Shown here piece after piece: positions 6,672-14,646 of a DNA stretch of 34,578 bases (its first letter is position 1; each line of letters opens with the position of its first letter). Made by a program: the position numbers and the translations under genes. The notes below the pieces were generated by a model. It was not told where the DNA came from and ran no database searches. It saw only the letters and a list, made by a program, of their open reading frames with translations. The DNA is from an uncultured Christensenellaceae bacterium (GTDB taxonomy: Bacteria; Bacillota; Clostridia; Christensenellales; Aristaeellaceae). The DNA lies in the NCBI GenBank assembly GCA_905234985.1, contig CAJOJQ010000028.1, positions 1-34,578 on the forward strand, in the 5' to 3' direction.

Positions 6672-8507
6672 ATGACAGTGAAAAAATTGCAGGCCGCGCT
6701 GCTGGCGCTTGCGCTGATGCTCACCGCCGCGCTGCCCGTCCTGGCGGAGGGCAAAACGCTGCAAAAGGGCGATACGGGGGAAGCGGTTGCCGCTTTGCAG
6801 GCAAGACTGATCGAATTAGGCTATCTGGCGGGCGAAGCCGACGGCGTTTTTGACGAACCCACGGAAGCCGCGCTCATGGCCTTCCAGCGGAATAACGGCC
6901 TGCTGGTGACCGGCATGGCGGACAGGATCACCCTGGAAGCCGTGTTCAGCGAAAACGCGAAAAAGAACAACCCCGTCACAGAGAGCAAATATTATGAAGA
7001 AGCGGAAGAAAGCGGCGCGTATTACATGATGGCGCCCATGGCCACTTCCATGCCCGCCGCCCTTGGGGCGAGCAGAGGGATGGGAAACAGCTACGAGTGG
7101 AATACCAATGAGTACGCTTATATCCGGGAGAACGGCTTCCAGAGCGTCTCCGTTTCTCCCTTTTCCACCTTCGCCGCCGACGTGGATACCGCGTCCTACG
7201 CCCAGCTGCGTTCCATGATCCTGACGGGGAAAGCGGCGCCTGCCGACGCGGTGCGCATCGAGGAAATGCTCAATTATTTCCAGTACGATTATCCCCAGCC
7301 CCAAAACGGCGATCCCTTCGGCGTTTTCCTGGAGCTGGCCCCCTGCCCGTGGAACGCGGACACTCTGCTTTTGCAGGTGGGTCTCCAGGCCAAAACGGTC
7401 ATGGCGGAAGATAGGCCCCGGCACAATCTGGTGTTCCTGATCGACGTATCGGGTTCCATGTTCGGCTCAAACCGGCTGGATCTGGTGAAGCGGGCGTTCC
7501 TGTTGCTGCTGGACGAATTGCAGCCCCAGGACACCGTATCCATCGTGACCTACGCCTCCCGGGACGAGGTGGTACTCTCCGGCGTACCCGCCGCGGACAA
7601 GGTACGTATCATGGAGGCCATTTCGGGCCTGCAGGCCAGGGGCAGCACCAACAGCGCCGCCGGCATCCAGACGGCGTATAAGCTGGCGGAGGAATACGCG
7701 GTGGAGGGCGGCGTCAACCGTATCCTCATGGCTACGGACGGCGACTTCAACGTAGGCATGACCAGCGAGGGCGATTTAGCTCGGCTGGTGATGGAAAAGA
7801 AGCAAAGCGGCGTGCGCCTTACCATGCTCGGCGTGGGCTACGGCAATTACAAGGACAACAAGCTGGAAGCCCTGGCGGATTACGGCGACGGCAACTATTA
7901 TTATCTGGATTCCGTCTATGAAGCGCGGCGCGCGCTGGTCACCGAAGCGGGCGGCACCTTCCTGGAGGTGGCGAAGGACGTAAAGCTCCAGCTGGACTTT
8001 AACCCCGCCAAGGTCAGCGCCTATCGGCTGATCGGCTATGAAGACCGGTTGCTGGCGGCGGAGGATTTTGCCGACGATACCGTGGACGGCGGTGAAATCG
8101 GCAGCGGGCACCGGGTCACGGCGCTGTATGAGATCGTGCCCGTGGGCAGCGCCTTTGCCGTCGACGCGCCGCAGAGCAAGTATCAGCAGCCCGCCGCCGC
8201 GGACGAAAGCGGCGAATGGCTGACGCTGAATATTCGCGCCAAGAAACCCAACGCCCAGGAGAGCGAATTGTGGTCTTACCCACTGGTTGGAGAAGCGAAA
8301 ACCGACCTGTCCGATCAGATGAAGTTCGCCGCCGCCGTGGCGGAAGCGGGCATGCTGCTGCGGGAAAGCCCCTACGCGGGCAGCGCCTCCTGGGAAAGCG
8401 CCCTGACCCTGGCCCGTTCCAGCGGCCTGGTGACCGGCGACCCCTATAAAGAGGAATTTGTGTACCTGCTCACGCTGCTTGAACGATCCGCCGCGCTCGC
8501 CGACTGA
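6672..8507 (+). CDS. Secreted YfbK-like von Willebrand factor A protein with peptidoglycan-binding domain
   Basis: A 611-residue extracytoplasmic protein. The start at 6672 lies behind AAAGGAGGAAG and gives a clean signal peptide (cleavage near ALPVLAEG, about residue 25); the longer frame from 6516 would run through the upstream terminator and T-tract. Residues about 28-90 form a PG_binding_1-like domain (LQKGDTGEAVAALQARL, LGYLAGEADG). A YfbK-type N-terminal region follows (FAADVDTASYA). The VWA domain has a metal-ion-dependent adhesion site beginning DVSGSM, with further conserved blocks at RGSTNSAAGI and ATDGDFNVG. The C-terminal third matches the DUF3520-type region of this family. The likely role is a cell-wall-anchored, metal-dependent protein-binding scaffold; the exact partner is unknown. 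Confidence 0.9.
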   Translation: MTVKKLQAALLALALMLTAALPVLAEGKTLQKGDTGEAVAALQARLIELGYLAGEADGVFDEPTEAALMAFQRNNGLLVTGMADRITLEAVFSENAKKNNPVTESKYYEEAEESGAYYMMAPMATSMPAALGASRGMGNSYEWNTNEYAYIRENGFQSVSVSPFSTFAADVDTASYAQLRSMILTGKAAPADAVRIEEMLNYFQYDYPQPQNGDPFGVFLELAPCPWNADTLLLQVGLQAKTVMAEDRPRHNLVFLIDVSGSMFGSNRLDLVKRAFLLLLDELQPQDTVSIVTYASRDEVVLSGVPAADKVRIMEAISGLQARGSTNSAAGIQTAYKLAEEYAVEGGVNRILMATDGDFNVGMTSEGDLARLVMEKKQSGVRLTMLGVGYGNYKDNKLEALADYGDGNYYYLDSVYEARRALVTEAGGTFLEVAKDVKLQLDFNPAKVSAYRLIGYEDRLLAAEDFADDTVDGGEIGSGHRVTALYEIVPVGSAFAVDAPQSKYQQPAAADESGEWLTLNIRAKKPNAQESELWSYPLVGEAKTDLSDQMKFAAAVAEAGMLLRESPYAGSASWESALTLARSSGLVTGDPYKEEFVYLLTLLERSAALAD

Positions 8508-8515
8508 TGCTAAAA

Positions 8516-8562
8516 ACAGGGCATTCCCCTACTCCTCGTAGCTGAATGTCCTGTCTTTTTTT
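8516..8562. terminator. Bidirectional terminator between convergent genes
   Basis: ACAGGGCATTC (8516-8526) pairs with GAATGTCCTGT (8544-8554) with one G-T wobble. T-runs lie on both sides (8556-8562 on plus, and the complement of AAAAA at 8512-8516 on minus). It serves the VWA gene and the nucleotidyltransferase gene, which converge here. Confidence 0.85.
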
Positions 8563-8595
8563 ATTCGGGCTTCTGCATCAGCCCCATTCCAGTGT

Positions 8596-9708
8596 TCAGC
8601 GGCTTTTTTTCGTTTTCACGATCGTCTTTGCTTCCCGCATCAGCTTGCCCGATTTCAGGCTGCGGATGGTTCGATAGAAAGGGAGGACCGGCAAAAGCAG
8701 CTTGTGCCGATAGAAGAACGGATAACGGCGGGCGTAAACCGCGTAGGCCCTGTTCTTTTTGCTGATCGGGACAAAGAAGCGGTCCAGCGCGTAACGGGTT
8801 TTGCCCCATCCGTTTGCGCGCAGCCTGTTTTCCACGTGATGGGCGGTGGTGCCGTAAGCGCCGGAGGACAGAATGTAATCCAGCCTGTCCTTTTCCTCCG
8901 CCGTCAGCTCCTGACCGGAAAAAAGACGCAGCGCCAACGACCGGTTCGCGGCCTCAAAACCGGCGATCCCTAACTTTTCCGCTTCCGCCGCCACATAGGC
9001 CATATCCAGCTTTTCTTTTTTCAGATAAACATAGGCGTCCAGCAGGGAGCGAAGCCCCGCCCCGCCGCCGGTGTAATGCTTGTACGCGTGGGCGGTCACA
9101 TACAGATAAAAATCCTCCGGCGAAAAGCGCTTCTCCCATCCGTCGCCGATGAGCCGTTTGTAAACATCCTCGTAATACGCATGCAGCTTTTCATGAAGCG
9201 GGTCGAACAGCGACAGGTGCATCTGAAAATTCAGCAGGGGCTTCTTAAAATATACGTCATGATGCATAACGCCGAAACGCTCCGTCTGAAAACCTAAGCG
9301 TTCCATAAGGACCCGCACATCCTTCGCCCGGCTGGCGTCGAACAGAATATCACAGTCCGCCATTTCCCGCATGCCGTATTGGGGGTAGTATGCTTTCAGC
9401 ACCGCGCCTTTCAGCGGCATATACCAGATGCCCGCGGCTTCCAGCTCCGCCTTCGCCTGCGCCATCGCCTGCTCAAACAGCGCCGCTCTTTTCAGCGCGG
9501 AGGCGATCGCCTGGCTGGAGCGAGCGTCCTTTTGCCCTGCGCTTTCCAGCGCTATGGCGACCGCCGCGCTCAGCTTATGACGGGCGGCAACGGCATAAAC
9601 CGATTCGAGTTCGGATATTTTTCCCAAATCAGGCTTTGTTTCATTGACCGCGCATCCGGCCAGATAGATCACGCCCTGACCGGCGCTGCGAAGCTGCTCC
9701 ACGTTCAT
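8596..9708 (-). CDS. Nucleotidyltransferase-family protein (NTP_transf_5 type)
   Basis: A 370-residue protein of the uncharacterised nucleotidyltransferase family often encoded near peptide-modification or surface-polysaccharide genes. The core is recognisable near residues 110-150: PLKGAVLKAYYPQYGMRE, then MADCDILFD, corresponding to the LKG...R..D.D arrangement of metal-binding acidic residues in this fold. The C-terminal half is helical (YVTAHAYKHYTGGGAGLR). The start was set at the ATG at 9708, with AGGAG ten bases upstream. It begins four bases after the stop of the S24/S26 peptidase gene, so the two are translationally linked. Its substrate is unknown; nucleotidylation of a peptide or small molecule is the family-level guess. 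Confidence 0.8.
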   Translation of the reverse strand: MNVEQLRSAGQGVIYLAGCAVNETKPDLGKISELESVYAVAARHKLSAAVAIALESAGQKDARSSQAIASALKRAALFEQAMAQAKAELEAAGIWYMPLKGAVLKAYYPQYGMREMADCDILFDASRAKDVRVLMERLGFQTERFGVMHHDVYFKKPLLNFQMHLSLFDPLHEKLHAYYEDVYKRLIGDGWEKRFSPEDFYLYVTAHAYKHYTGGGAGLRSLLDAYVYLKKEKLDMAYVAAEAEKLGIAGFEAANRSLALRLFSGQELTAEEKDRLDYILSSGAYGTTAHHVENRLRANGWGKTRYALDRFFVPISKKNRAYAVYARRYPFFYRHKLLLPVLPFYRTIRSLKSGKLMREAKTIVKTKKSR

Positions 9709-9712
9709 CCCT

Positions 9713-10198
9713 TCACGGCTCCTGTTTTTTGGGTTCTTCACGGCGCACGAGCTTTTTGATCAGCGGAAGGATCCCCGCTTTTCTGGCGGCGGCGACAGCC
9801 AAACCCCGGGCGAGGACATACAAATACCGCAGGGGATAGAGGGCGTGCCAGGCGCGGACGTAGAGCCGATAGCCCCGGTTCGTCGCCTGGTATTGCTTCC
9901 CTTTCCGCACAAAACCGGTCAGCACGCCGAGAACCGCTCCGTCCGGCACCTTTTCCAGGCAGTAGGTGTTATCGCCCCGGATCAGGTAATACCCGTCCCG
10001 CACGCCGACCACCCGGTGCAGCACGTATTTTTTCCCGCGTTTATACAGCGCCACGTCGTAGCGCTTTAGCCGCTCGCCGGATGGCTCGATGATCACCAGA
10101 TCCCGGGCCTGCCGCAGCATCGGTTCCATGCTCACGCCCCGGGTCTTGTAGACCAGGCGGCCGTCCCGGGCGAGAAGCTCTTCAAAAGAAACGCTCAT
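9713..10198 (-). CDS. S24/S26-family (signal peptidase-like) serine peptidase
   Basis: A 161-residue protein. The ATG at 10198 overlaps the stop of the PqqD-like gene by four bases (ATGA). The catalytic Ser is seen in TRGVSMEPMLR (about residue 24), and the Lys general base would be one of the lysines before YVLHRVVGV. The following GYYLIRGDNTYCLE matches the S26 substrate-cleft block. A moderately hydrophobic C-terminal stretch (YVLARGLAVAAA) could associate with the membrane, but no N-terminal anchor is present, unlike LepB. It probably cleaves a leader from a small protein or peptide handled together with the PqqD-like protein and nucleotidyltransferase. No substrate gene is visible nearby. 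Confidence 0.82.
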   Translation of the reverse strand: MSVSFEELLARDGRLVYKTRGVSMEPMLRQARDLVIIEPSGERLKRYDVALYKRGKKYVLHRVVGVRDGYYLIRGDNTYCLEKVPDGAVLGVLTGFVRKGKQYQATNRGYRLYVRAWHALYPLRYLYVLARGLAVAAARKAGILPLIKKLVRREEPKKQEP

Positions 10199-10401
10199 TC
10201 TTCCAGCGCGCCGATCCGGCGCAGCACAGCTAAGCATTCTGCCACGTCGGCGGCGATTTGCGCCCGCGGCGCGTCGTACTTTGCACACATTTTATCCACG
10301 ATTGCTTCTTCCGCGGTCTCCTCTTTCAGGCAGTTCACGATGAAGGCGGCGGTTTTGTTGCTACGCACGATGCACTGAATCGTGTCCGCGCCCATGGGCA
10401 C
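10195..10401 (-). CDS. PqqD-family peptide-recognition protein (start uncertain)
   Basis: A 68-residue PqqD-like protein (winged-helix RiPP recognition element fold) with the typical C-terminal half: ETAEEAIVDKMCAKYDAP followed by a hydrophobic ending LRRIGALEE. As called here it starts at a GTG and lacks the first beta strands of the family. The same frame stays open upstream and reads IRLKNDLATHVIDDTQFLV, which looks like the missing PqqD N-terminus, but no ATG, GTG or TTG opens it. An AGGAG at 10468-10464 sits 1 base from an out-of-frame ATG (10462) and 8 bases from an in-frame ATA (10455). So either an unusual start or a one-base frameshift is likely. It overlaps the peptidase gene downstream. 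Confidence 0.75.
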   Translation of the reverse strand: MPMGADTIQCIVRSNKTAAFIVNCLKEETAEEAIVDKMCAKYDAPRAQIAADVAECLAVLRRIGALEE

Positions 10402-10482
10402 CAGGAACTGGGTGTCGTCAATGACGTGGGTGGCCAGATCATTTTTAAGCCGTATGCTGCATTCTCCTGATAATCGTTCGTA

Positions 10483-11250
10483 TTATGCTTGCTCCGCGAT
10501 ATACCGGGCCAGCTCGATGGCGATATCGAAGTGCCCCGCGTCGTGCTGGGTGCCCGCGATTTCGCCTTCTTTTTTGCGTTCGTCCCACTGGGGCGCGTCC
10601 AGCAGATCGCCGGAGGTAAAGAACATGTACAGGTTTAAATTCCGGAAATCGCACAGGGCCTGCAGGGCGGCGCATTCCATTTCCACGGAAACACAGCCCG
10701 CAGCCTTGCGCTTTTCAAAGCTGGCGCGGGTTTCGCGATAAAAGGCGTCCGTGGTCCAGGTTTTGCCCGTCACATAGGGGATGCCGTTTTCCGCCATGAA
10801 CCGGGCCACCGTTTCCGCGTTTTTCACGGTGATCCAATCTGCCGCGGGGACGTAATGATAGCTGGTTCCCTCGTCCCGGTACGCCGCCGTGGGTACCATC
10901 ACCTTGCCGTGGGCGATTTCCTTGTTCAGGCACCCCGCCCCGCCGAACACCACATATTTGTTCGTCCGAAGCACGTTTCGGCTGTCCTCCACCGTGCCCA
11001 CGCAGGCGGGCGCGCCCACATAGGTTTTGAAAAAGCCGAATTTCTTTCCCTTGTAATCAATCAGGTACACGGGAGTCTCCCCGGTGGCGAACCAGAAGGA
11101 GCCGATGCGCTGGCAGGGATAGTTTTTCAGCACGAACTGCTCGATCTGCCAGGAAAAGGTCAGGATGCAGGCGTCCGCGCGGGGCGCGGTTTCGCTGACG
11201 GGCGGCTGAATGATGGCGGGGGATTGATTGTCAAAGGCTTCGGTGATCAT
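10483..11250 (-). CDS. Nucleoside phosphorylase (uridine phosphorylase-like)
   Basis: A 255-residue member of the PNP/UDP phosphorylase family, which splits nucleosides with phosphate into a base and ribose 1-phosphate in the cytoplasm. Recognisable blocks are FFKTYVGAPACVG (phosphate-binding region), FGGAGCLNKEI, and the nucleoside-binding AGCVSVEMECAALQALC with the VxMExxA signature. The start ATG overlaps the ridA stop by four bases, so it is co-translated with RidA. Nucleobase specificity is not certain. The pair suggests nucleoside or amine salvage. Confidence 0.85.
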   Translation of the reverse strand: MITEAFDNQSPAIIQPPVSETAPRADACILTFSWQIEQFVLKNYPCQRIGSFWFATGETPVYLIDYKGKKFGFFKTYVGAPACVGTVEDSRNVLRTNKYVVFGGAGCLNKEIAHGKVMVPTAAYRDEGTSYHYVPAADWITVKNAETVARFMAENGIPYVTGKTWTTDAFYRETRASFEKRKAAGCVSVEMECAALQALCDFRNLNLYMFFTSGDLLDAPQWDERKKEGEIAGTQHDAGHFDIAIELARYIAEQA

Positions 11251-11627
11251 GCGGGTTCCGCCTCTGCCACCGCTTCGATCTCCACCAGCGCGCCCTTGGG
11301 CAGGGCGGACACTTCCACGCAGCTGCGGGCGGGCTTGCCGGGGAAATGCCGTTCATAAATGGCGTTGAACGCGGCGAAATCGGACATGCGCCGGAGGAAG
11401 CAGGTGGTCTTCACCACGTTTGTAAGATCGCTGCCCGCCGCTTCCAGTACGGCTTTCAGGTTTTGAATGGCCTGTTCTGTCTGTGCTTCAATGCCGTCGC
11501 CCGCCAGCGCCCCGGTCTGGGGGTTCAGAGCGATTTGACCGGAGGTATACACCAGCCCGTTTGCCATTATGGCCTGGGAATAAGGGCCAATGGCGGCGGG
11601 AGCGCTGCTTGTATGAATGATCTTCAT
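11247..11627 (-). CDS. ridA: RidA-family reactive intermediate deaminase
   Basis: A 126-residue YjgF/YER057c/UK114 protein, trimeric in known members, which hydrolyses reactive enamine/imine intermediates such as 2-aminoacrylate. Signature blocks are IGPYSQAI, YTSGQIALNP, KTTCFLRRMSDFAAFN and the C-terminal ARSCVEVSALPKGALVEIEA, with the conserved Arg in PARSC. The start was set at the ATG at 11627 behind GAGGTG; the upstream in-frame GTG would lie in the ribosome binding site. It lies 35 bases downstream of the SPFH gene and overlaps the phosphorylase gene. Confidence 0.93.
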   Translation of the reverse strand: MKIIHTSSAPAAIGPYSQAIMANGLVYTSGQIALNPQTGALAGDGIEAQTEQAIQNLKAVLEAAGSDLTNVVKTTCFLRRMSDFAAFNAIYERHFPGKPARSCVEVSALPKGALVEIEAVAEAEPA

Positions 11628-11662
11628 GATCTGCACCTCACAATGAAATTCTGTCGCCTGGT

Positions 11663-12598
11663 TTATTTTCCGGTCTCCTGGGAGGCGGATTCTCCGGCGT
11701 TCAGGGTCAGCACGGGCAGGGCTTCCGCCGCGCCGCCGGAAACGTAGGTGGGCAGCTGGCCGTTCCAGTTGTTGATCTGCGTGAAGCGGATCAGGTTTTC
11801 GGTCAGGCTCTGGGCGATCTTCTGGTTGGCCTCGGCTTCGGCTTCGGCCTTCACCTTGGTGGAATAGGCTTCCGCGTCGGCGTTGATCTTCACCACTTCG
11901 GCCTTGGCGTCGGCTTCGATCTTCTGGCGCTGGGCCGCCTGCTGGGTTTCCATGGTCTTCTGTTCCTGCTCGATTTCGGCCTGCAGCTTGCGCTGGGCGG
12001 CTACCTGCTTGGCTTCCACGGCGTCGGTGAAGGCGTCGGTGAAGTCGATGTTTTCAATGGACACGGAGATGATGGAAATGCCGTAGCGCTCCATTTCCCG
12101 GCTCAGGTTATCCCGGATCTGGATGGACAGCTGTTCCCGGGCGCTGACCAGGTTTTCGGCGGTGTACTTGGAGAACACGGCCTTGGTGTTTTCCAGCATG
12201 CGGGGGTTCACCAGCTTGCTGAAATAATCGGTGCCCACTTCCTTGAACAGGGTCATGGCCGTGGACTTATTGATGGCGTAGTTGATGGAACCCACGATGT
12301 CCACCTGCTGGATATCGCTGGAAAACGCCTGGGTGGAGAAGGGGGTCTTCTGCTCACGGTTGTCCATCAGAATGATTTCCTGGAAGGGACTCTTCATGTG
12401 GAAGCCGGCCTCCAGGGTGTAATCCTCCACCTTGCCGAAGGTGGTCACGATGGCGGTGTAGCCGGTATCTATCTGCACGGTGCAGCGGAAAAAGATGACC
12501 AGCGCCGCTAAAATGACGATCAGCGCCAGCACTAACGCTTTCGTGCCCTTGGGGCTGACCGTTTTCCGGGTGTTGACGGGCGTGGTGAATTGAGACAT
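11663..12598 (-). CDS. SPFH/Band 7 (prohibitin-like) membrane protein
   Basis: A 311-residue membrane-anchored protein. The start at 12598 lies behind AAGGAGGA; the upstream extension to 12751 would read through the promoter. There is one N-terminal transmembrane helix (about 21-38, ALVLALIVILAALVIFF). The SPFH domain follows (about 40-210, TGYTAIVTTFGKVEDYTLE near its beginning). Residues about 215-285 form a charged Ala/Glu/Lys/Gln coiled coil (IEQEQKTMETQQ, KAEAEAEANQKIAQ). Such proteins oligomerise into large rings or rafts that organise membrane proteins or proteases. No NfeD partner is adjacent. It heads the minus-strand gene run and has its own promoter. Confidence 0.9.
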   Translation of the reverse strand: MSQFTTPVNTRKTVSPKGTKALVLALIVILAALVIFFRCTVQIDTGYTAIVTTFGKVEDYTLEAGFHMKSPFQEIILMDNREQKTPFSTQAFSSDIQQVDIVGSINYAINKSTAMTLFKEVGTDYFSKLVNPRMLENTKAVFSKYTAENLVSAREQLSIQIRDNLSREMERYGISIISVSIENIDFTDAFTDAVEAKQVAAQRKLQAEIEQEQKTMETQQAAQRQKIEADAKAEVVKINADAEAYSTKVKAEAEAEANQKIAQSLTENLIRFTQINNWNGQLPTYVSGGAAEALPVLTLNAGESASQETGK

Positions 12599-12673
12599 GG
12601 CTTGTTCCTCCTTGTGTTCCCTGGAAACGTCCGGCTTTTCCGCCGCCGTTCCCTGTTTCCTTGTGACGGATAC

Positions 12674-12702
12674 AGTATAGCATCCCCCTGGACGGAAGGG
12701 AA
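12674..12702 (-). promoter_or_regulatory. Promoter of the SPFH-RidA gene run
   Basis: On the minus strand, TGC precedes TATACT (12679-12674), an extended -10. The -35 region (TTCCCT, 12702-12697) is weak. The SPFH ATG is about 75 bases downstream. Confidence 0.5.
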
Positions 12703-12743
12703 GGGGAAAAGACTCAAAAATACAAAAATGCGCCCCAAATGTC

Positions 12744-12774
12744 GTTACCATTCAGCCTGCGGCTGACTGGTAAC
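12744..12774. promoter_or_regulatory. Palindrome in the divergent intergenic region
   Basis: GTTACCA-T-TCAGCC (12744-12757) and GGCTGA-C-TGGTAAC (12761-12774) form a 13-pair hairpin with one mismatch around a 3-base loop. It lies between the divergent SPFH and esterase promoters. No T-run follows, so an operator or small transcript structure is more likely than a terminator. Confidence 0.5.
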
Positions 12775-12804
12775 ACTCTCCCGCAGATAACTTTCCGCAC
12801 CCCA

Positions 12805-12833
12805 TTGCAGTTCCGGCGAAAAAGGCGTAAAAT
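12805..12833 (+). promoter_or_regulatory. Promoter of the esterase-YitT operon
   Basis: TTGCAG (12805-12810), a 17-base spacer and TAAAAT (12828-12833). The esterase ATG lies 42 bases further on, behind GGAGAG. Confidence 0.6.
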
Positions 12834-12874
12834 ACAAAAGAAGTACAAAACGCACCTCAAAGGAGAGAGGCACC

Positions 12875-13660
12875 ATGGACGGACAGGAACCCATCTTTCT
12901 CTGGCCCGGGGAAGCGCCCTACACGGCGGACAGCCCCGGTCAGGCCCAGCCATCCATAAAACCGTTTCCCGTGGAAGGGGCCAGGGGAGCCGTCGTGGTC
13001 TGCCCCGGCGGCGGCTATGTGATGAAAGCGGATCACGAAGGCGACCCCATTGCCCGGATGCTGAATTTTGCGGGCGTCGCGGCCTATGTGCTGGATTACC
13101 GGGTGGCCCCCTGCCACCGGCTGGCCCCCTGGACCGACGCGGCCCGGGCTGTTCGGCTGGTGCGCTCCTTCGGCTATGAAAAGGTGGGCATTTTGGGCTT
13201 TTCCGCCGGGGGCAACCTGTGCTGCACCGCCGCCGTTCATTATGACGGGGGAGACCCCGCCAGCGCCGACCCGGTGGAGCGCTTTTCCTCCCGGCCCGAC
13301 GTGTTCATTCCCTGCTATCCGGTGGCCTCCTTCGGACCCTATACTCATCTGGGCAGCCGCCAGAGCCTGTTGGGCAATGATTGGGAGAACGAAGAGATCG
13401 TCCGCTGGTATTCCGCCGAAGAACACGTGACGCCGGACACGCCCCCCGCCTTTCTGTGGCACACGGCGGAGGATGACTGCGTGCCCGTACAGAACAGCCT
13501 GAACTTAGCAAAAGCCTTGGCGGACAAAGGCGTGCTGTTCGAGCTGCACGTGTATCCCAAGGGACATCACGGCATCGGCTTGGGTTCGGAATTCGGACCC
13601 GCCGCCGAATGGGGCGGCGCGCTGTGCCGTTATCTGCTGGAAAAGGGGTATGGACGATAA
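12875..13660 (+). CDS. Alpha/beta-hydrolase, probable carbohydrate esterase
   Basis: A 261-residue cytoplasmic alpha/beta hydrolase of the BD-FAE/acetyl-esterase-like group. The oxyanion-hole region is CPGGGYVM, the nucleophile elbow is GFSAGGN (Ser about 110), the acid is probably Asp in TAEDDCVPV, and the catalytic His is in KGHHGIGLG. There is no signal peptide, so it acts on imported substrates, plausibly acetylated or acylated oligosaccharides (inference). The stop overlaps the next gene's start by one base (TAATG), so it is co-translated with the YitT protein. The physiological ester is unknown. Confidence 0.87.
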   Translation: MDGQEPIFLWPGEAPYTADSPGQAQPSIKPFPVEGARGAVVVCPGGGYVMKADHEGDPIARMLNFAGVAAYVLDYRVAPCHRLAPWTDAARAVRLVRSFGYEKVGILGFSAGGNLCCTAAVHYDGGDPASADPVERFSSRPDVFIPCYPVASFGPYTHLGSRQSLLGNDWENEEIVRWYSAEEHVTPDTPPAFLWHTAEDDCVPVQNSLNLAKALADKGVLFELHVYPKGHHGIGLGSEFGPAAEWGGALCRYLLEKGYGR

Positions 13661-14538
13661 TGGAAAAGCAAAACGCGAAGCTGTTTACCCCGGACTGGTG
13701 GAAGCAGTTCGGCTGGCTGAATTTGGGCACTGTGATCCTGGCGGTGGGCGTGTATTTCTTCAAATTCCCCAATCACTTCACCACAGGCGGCGTCAGCGGT
13801 ATTTCCATCGTGGCGGCCCACTACATCCCCGATCTGACCACCGCCACCCTGAACATGATCCTGAACGTGGTGCTGCTGATCGTCGGCGCGGCCTTCTTAG
13901 GCAAGGGCTTCGGGGCGAAAACGGCCTATTCCGCCCTGGTTTCCTCGGGGTTGACCCTGCTGCTGGAAAAGCTGGTGCCCATGTCCGCGCCCATGACCAG
14001 CCAGCCGGTGCTGGAATTGATGTTTGCCGTGGGCCTGCCCGCCGTGGGTTCGGCCATCCTGTTCAACGTGGACGCTTCCTCCGGCGGCACGGACATTATC
14101 GCCATGCTGGTGAAAAAATACTCCCATATGAATATCGGCCTGGCCCTGGCCATCGCCGACCTGATCGTGGCGATTGGCGCGTGCTTCGCCTTCGGCATGG
14201 AAACGGGACTATTCTCTCTGTTCGGGCTGTTCCTGAAATCCTACATGGTGGACGCGGTGATGGATAACCTGCGCACCTACAAGGTGTTCCAGATCATCAC
14301 CGACAACCCCGACCCCATCTGCAAATTCATCATGGAAAACCTGCACCACAGCGCCACCGTCATGGATGGGCGCGGCAGCTTTACCCATGAAGACCGCAAG
14401 ATCATCATGACCGTCATCAACCGTTCCCAGGCTATCCGCCTGCAATTGTTCGTCCGCGCCACCGACCCCCATTCCTTTATCGCCATCACGTCCTCCAGCG
14501 AGATCGTGGGCAAGGGGTTCCGGGGCATGAGCGAATAA
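13660..14538 (+). CDS. YitT-family membrane protein (DUF161 + DUF2179)
   Basis: A 292-residue integral membrane protein. The start ATG at 13660 overlaps the esterase stop, with AAGGGG about a dozen bases upstream. Five to six hydrophobic segments cover residues ~15-200 (for example WLNLGTVILAVGVYFF and MILNVVLLIVGAAFLG), and the loop SSGGTDIIAMLVKKY is typical of the family. The C-terminal ~85 residues form the soluble DUF2179 domain (TYKVFQIITDNP, FIAITSSSEIVGKGF). Family members are putative transporters of unknown substrate, widespread in Firmicutes. Confidence 0.93.
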   Translation: MEKQNAKLFTPDWWKQFGWLNLGTVILAVGVYFFKFPNHFTTGGVSGISIVAAHYIPDLTTATLNMILNVVLLIVGAAFLGKGFGAKTAYSALVSSGLTLLLEKLVPMSAPMTSQPVLELMFAVGLPAVGSAILFNVDASSGGTDIIAMLVKKYSHMNIGLALAIADLIVAIGACFAFGMETGLFSLFGLFLKSYMVDAVMDNLRTYKVFQIITDNPDPICKFIMENLHHSATVMDGRGSFTHEDRKIIMTVINRSQAIRLQLFVRATDPHSFIAITSSSEIVGKGFRGMSE

Positions 14539-14592
14539 AAAGCAATACCGCCCACTTGTCCAAAACCCCGCCTCAATTGTCGCAAACCGGCC

Positions 14593-14621
14593 TTTCACCG
14601 CGCAGGCAGACATGGTATACT
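14593..14621 (+). promoter_or_regulatory. Promoter of the membrane protein gene at 14647
   Basis: TATACT (14616-14621) with TTTCAC (14593-14598) 17 bases upstream. AAAGGAGG follows just before the ATG at 14647, leaving a very short leader. Confidence 0.45.
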
Positions 14622-14646
14622 TTTCCTGTACAAAGGAGGATGTACC

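Noticed and set aside
8596..10401. A complete lasso-peptide or other RiPP cluster
   Set aside because: Only the PqqD-like, peptidase and nucleotidyltransferase genes are present; no precursor, cyclase, B2-type transglutaminase-fold protein or exporter was found.
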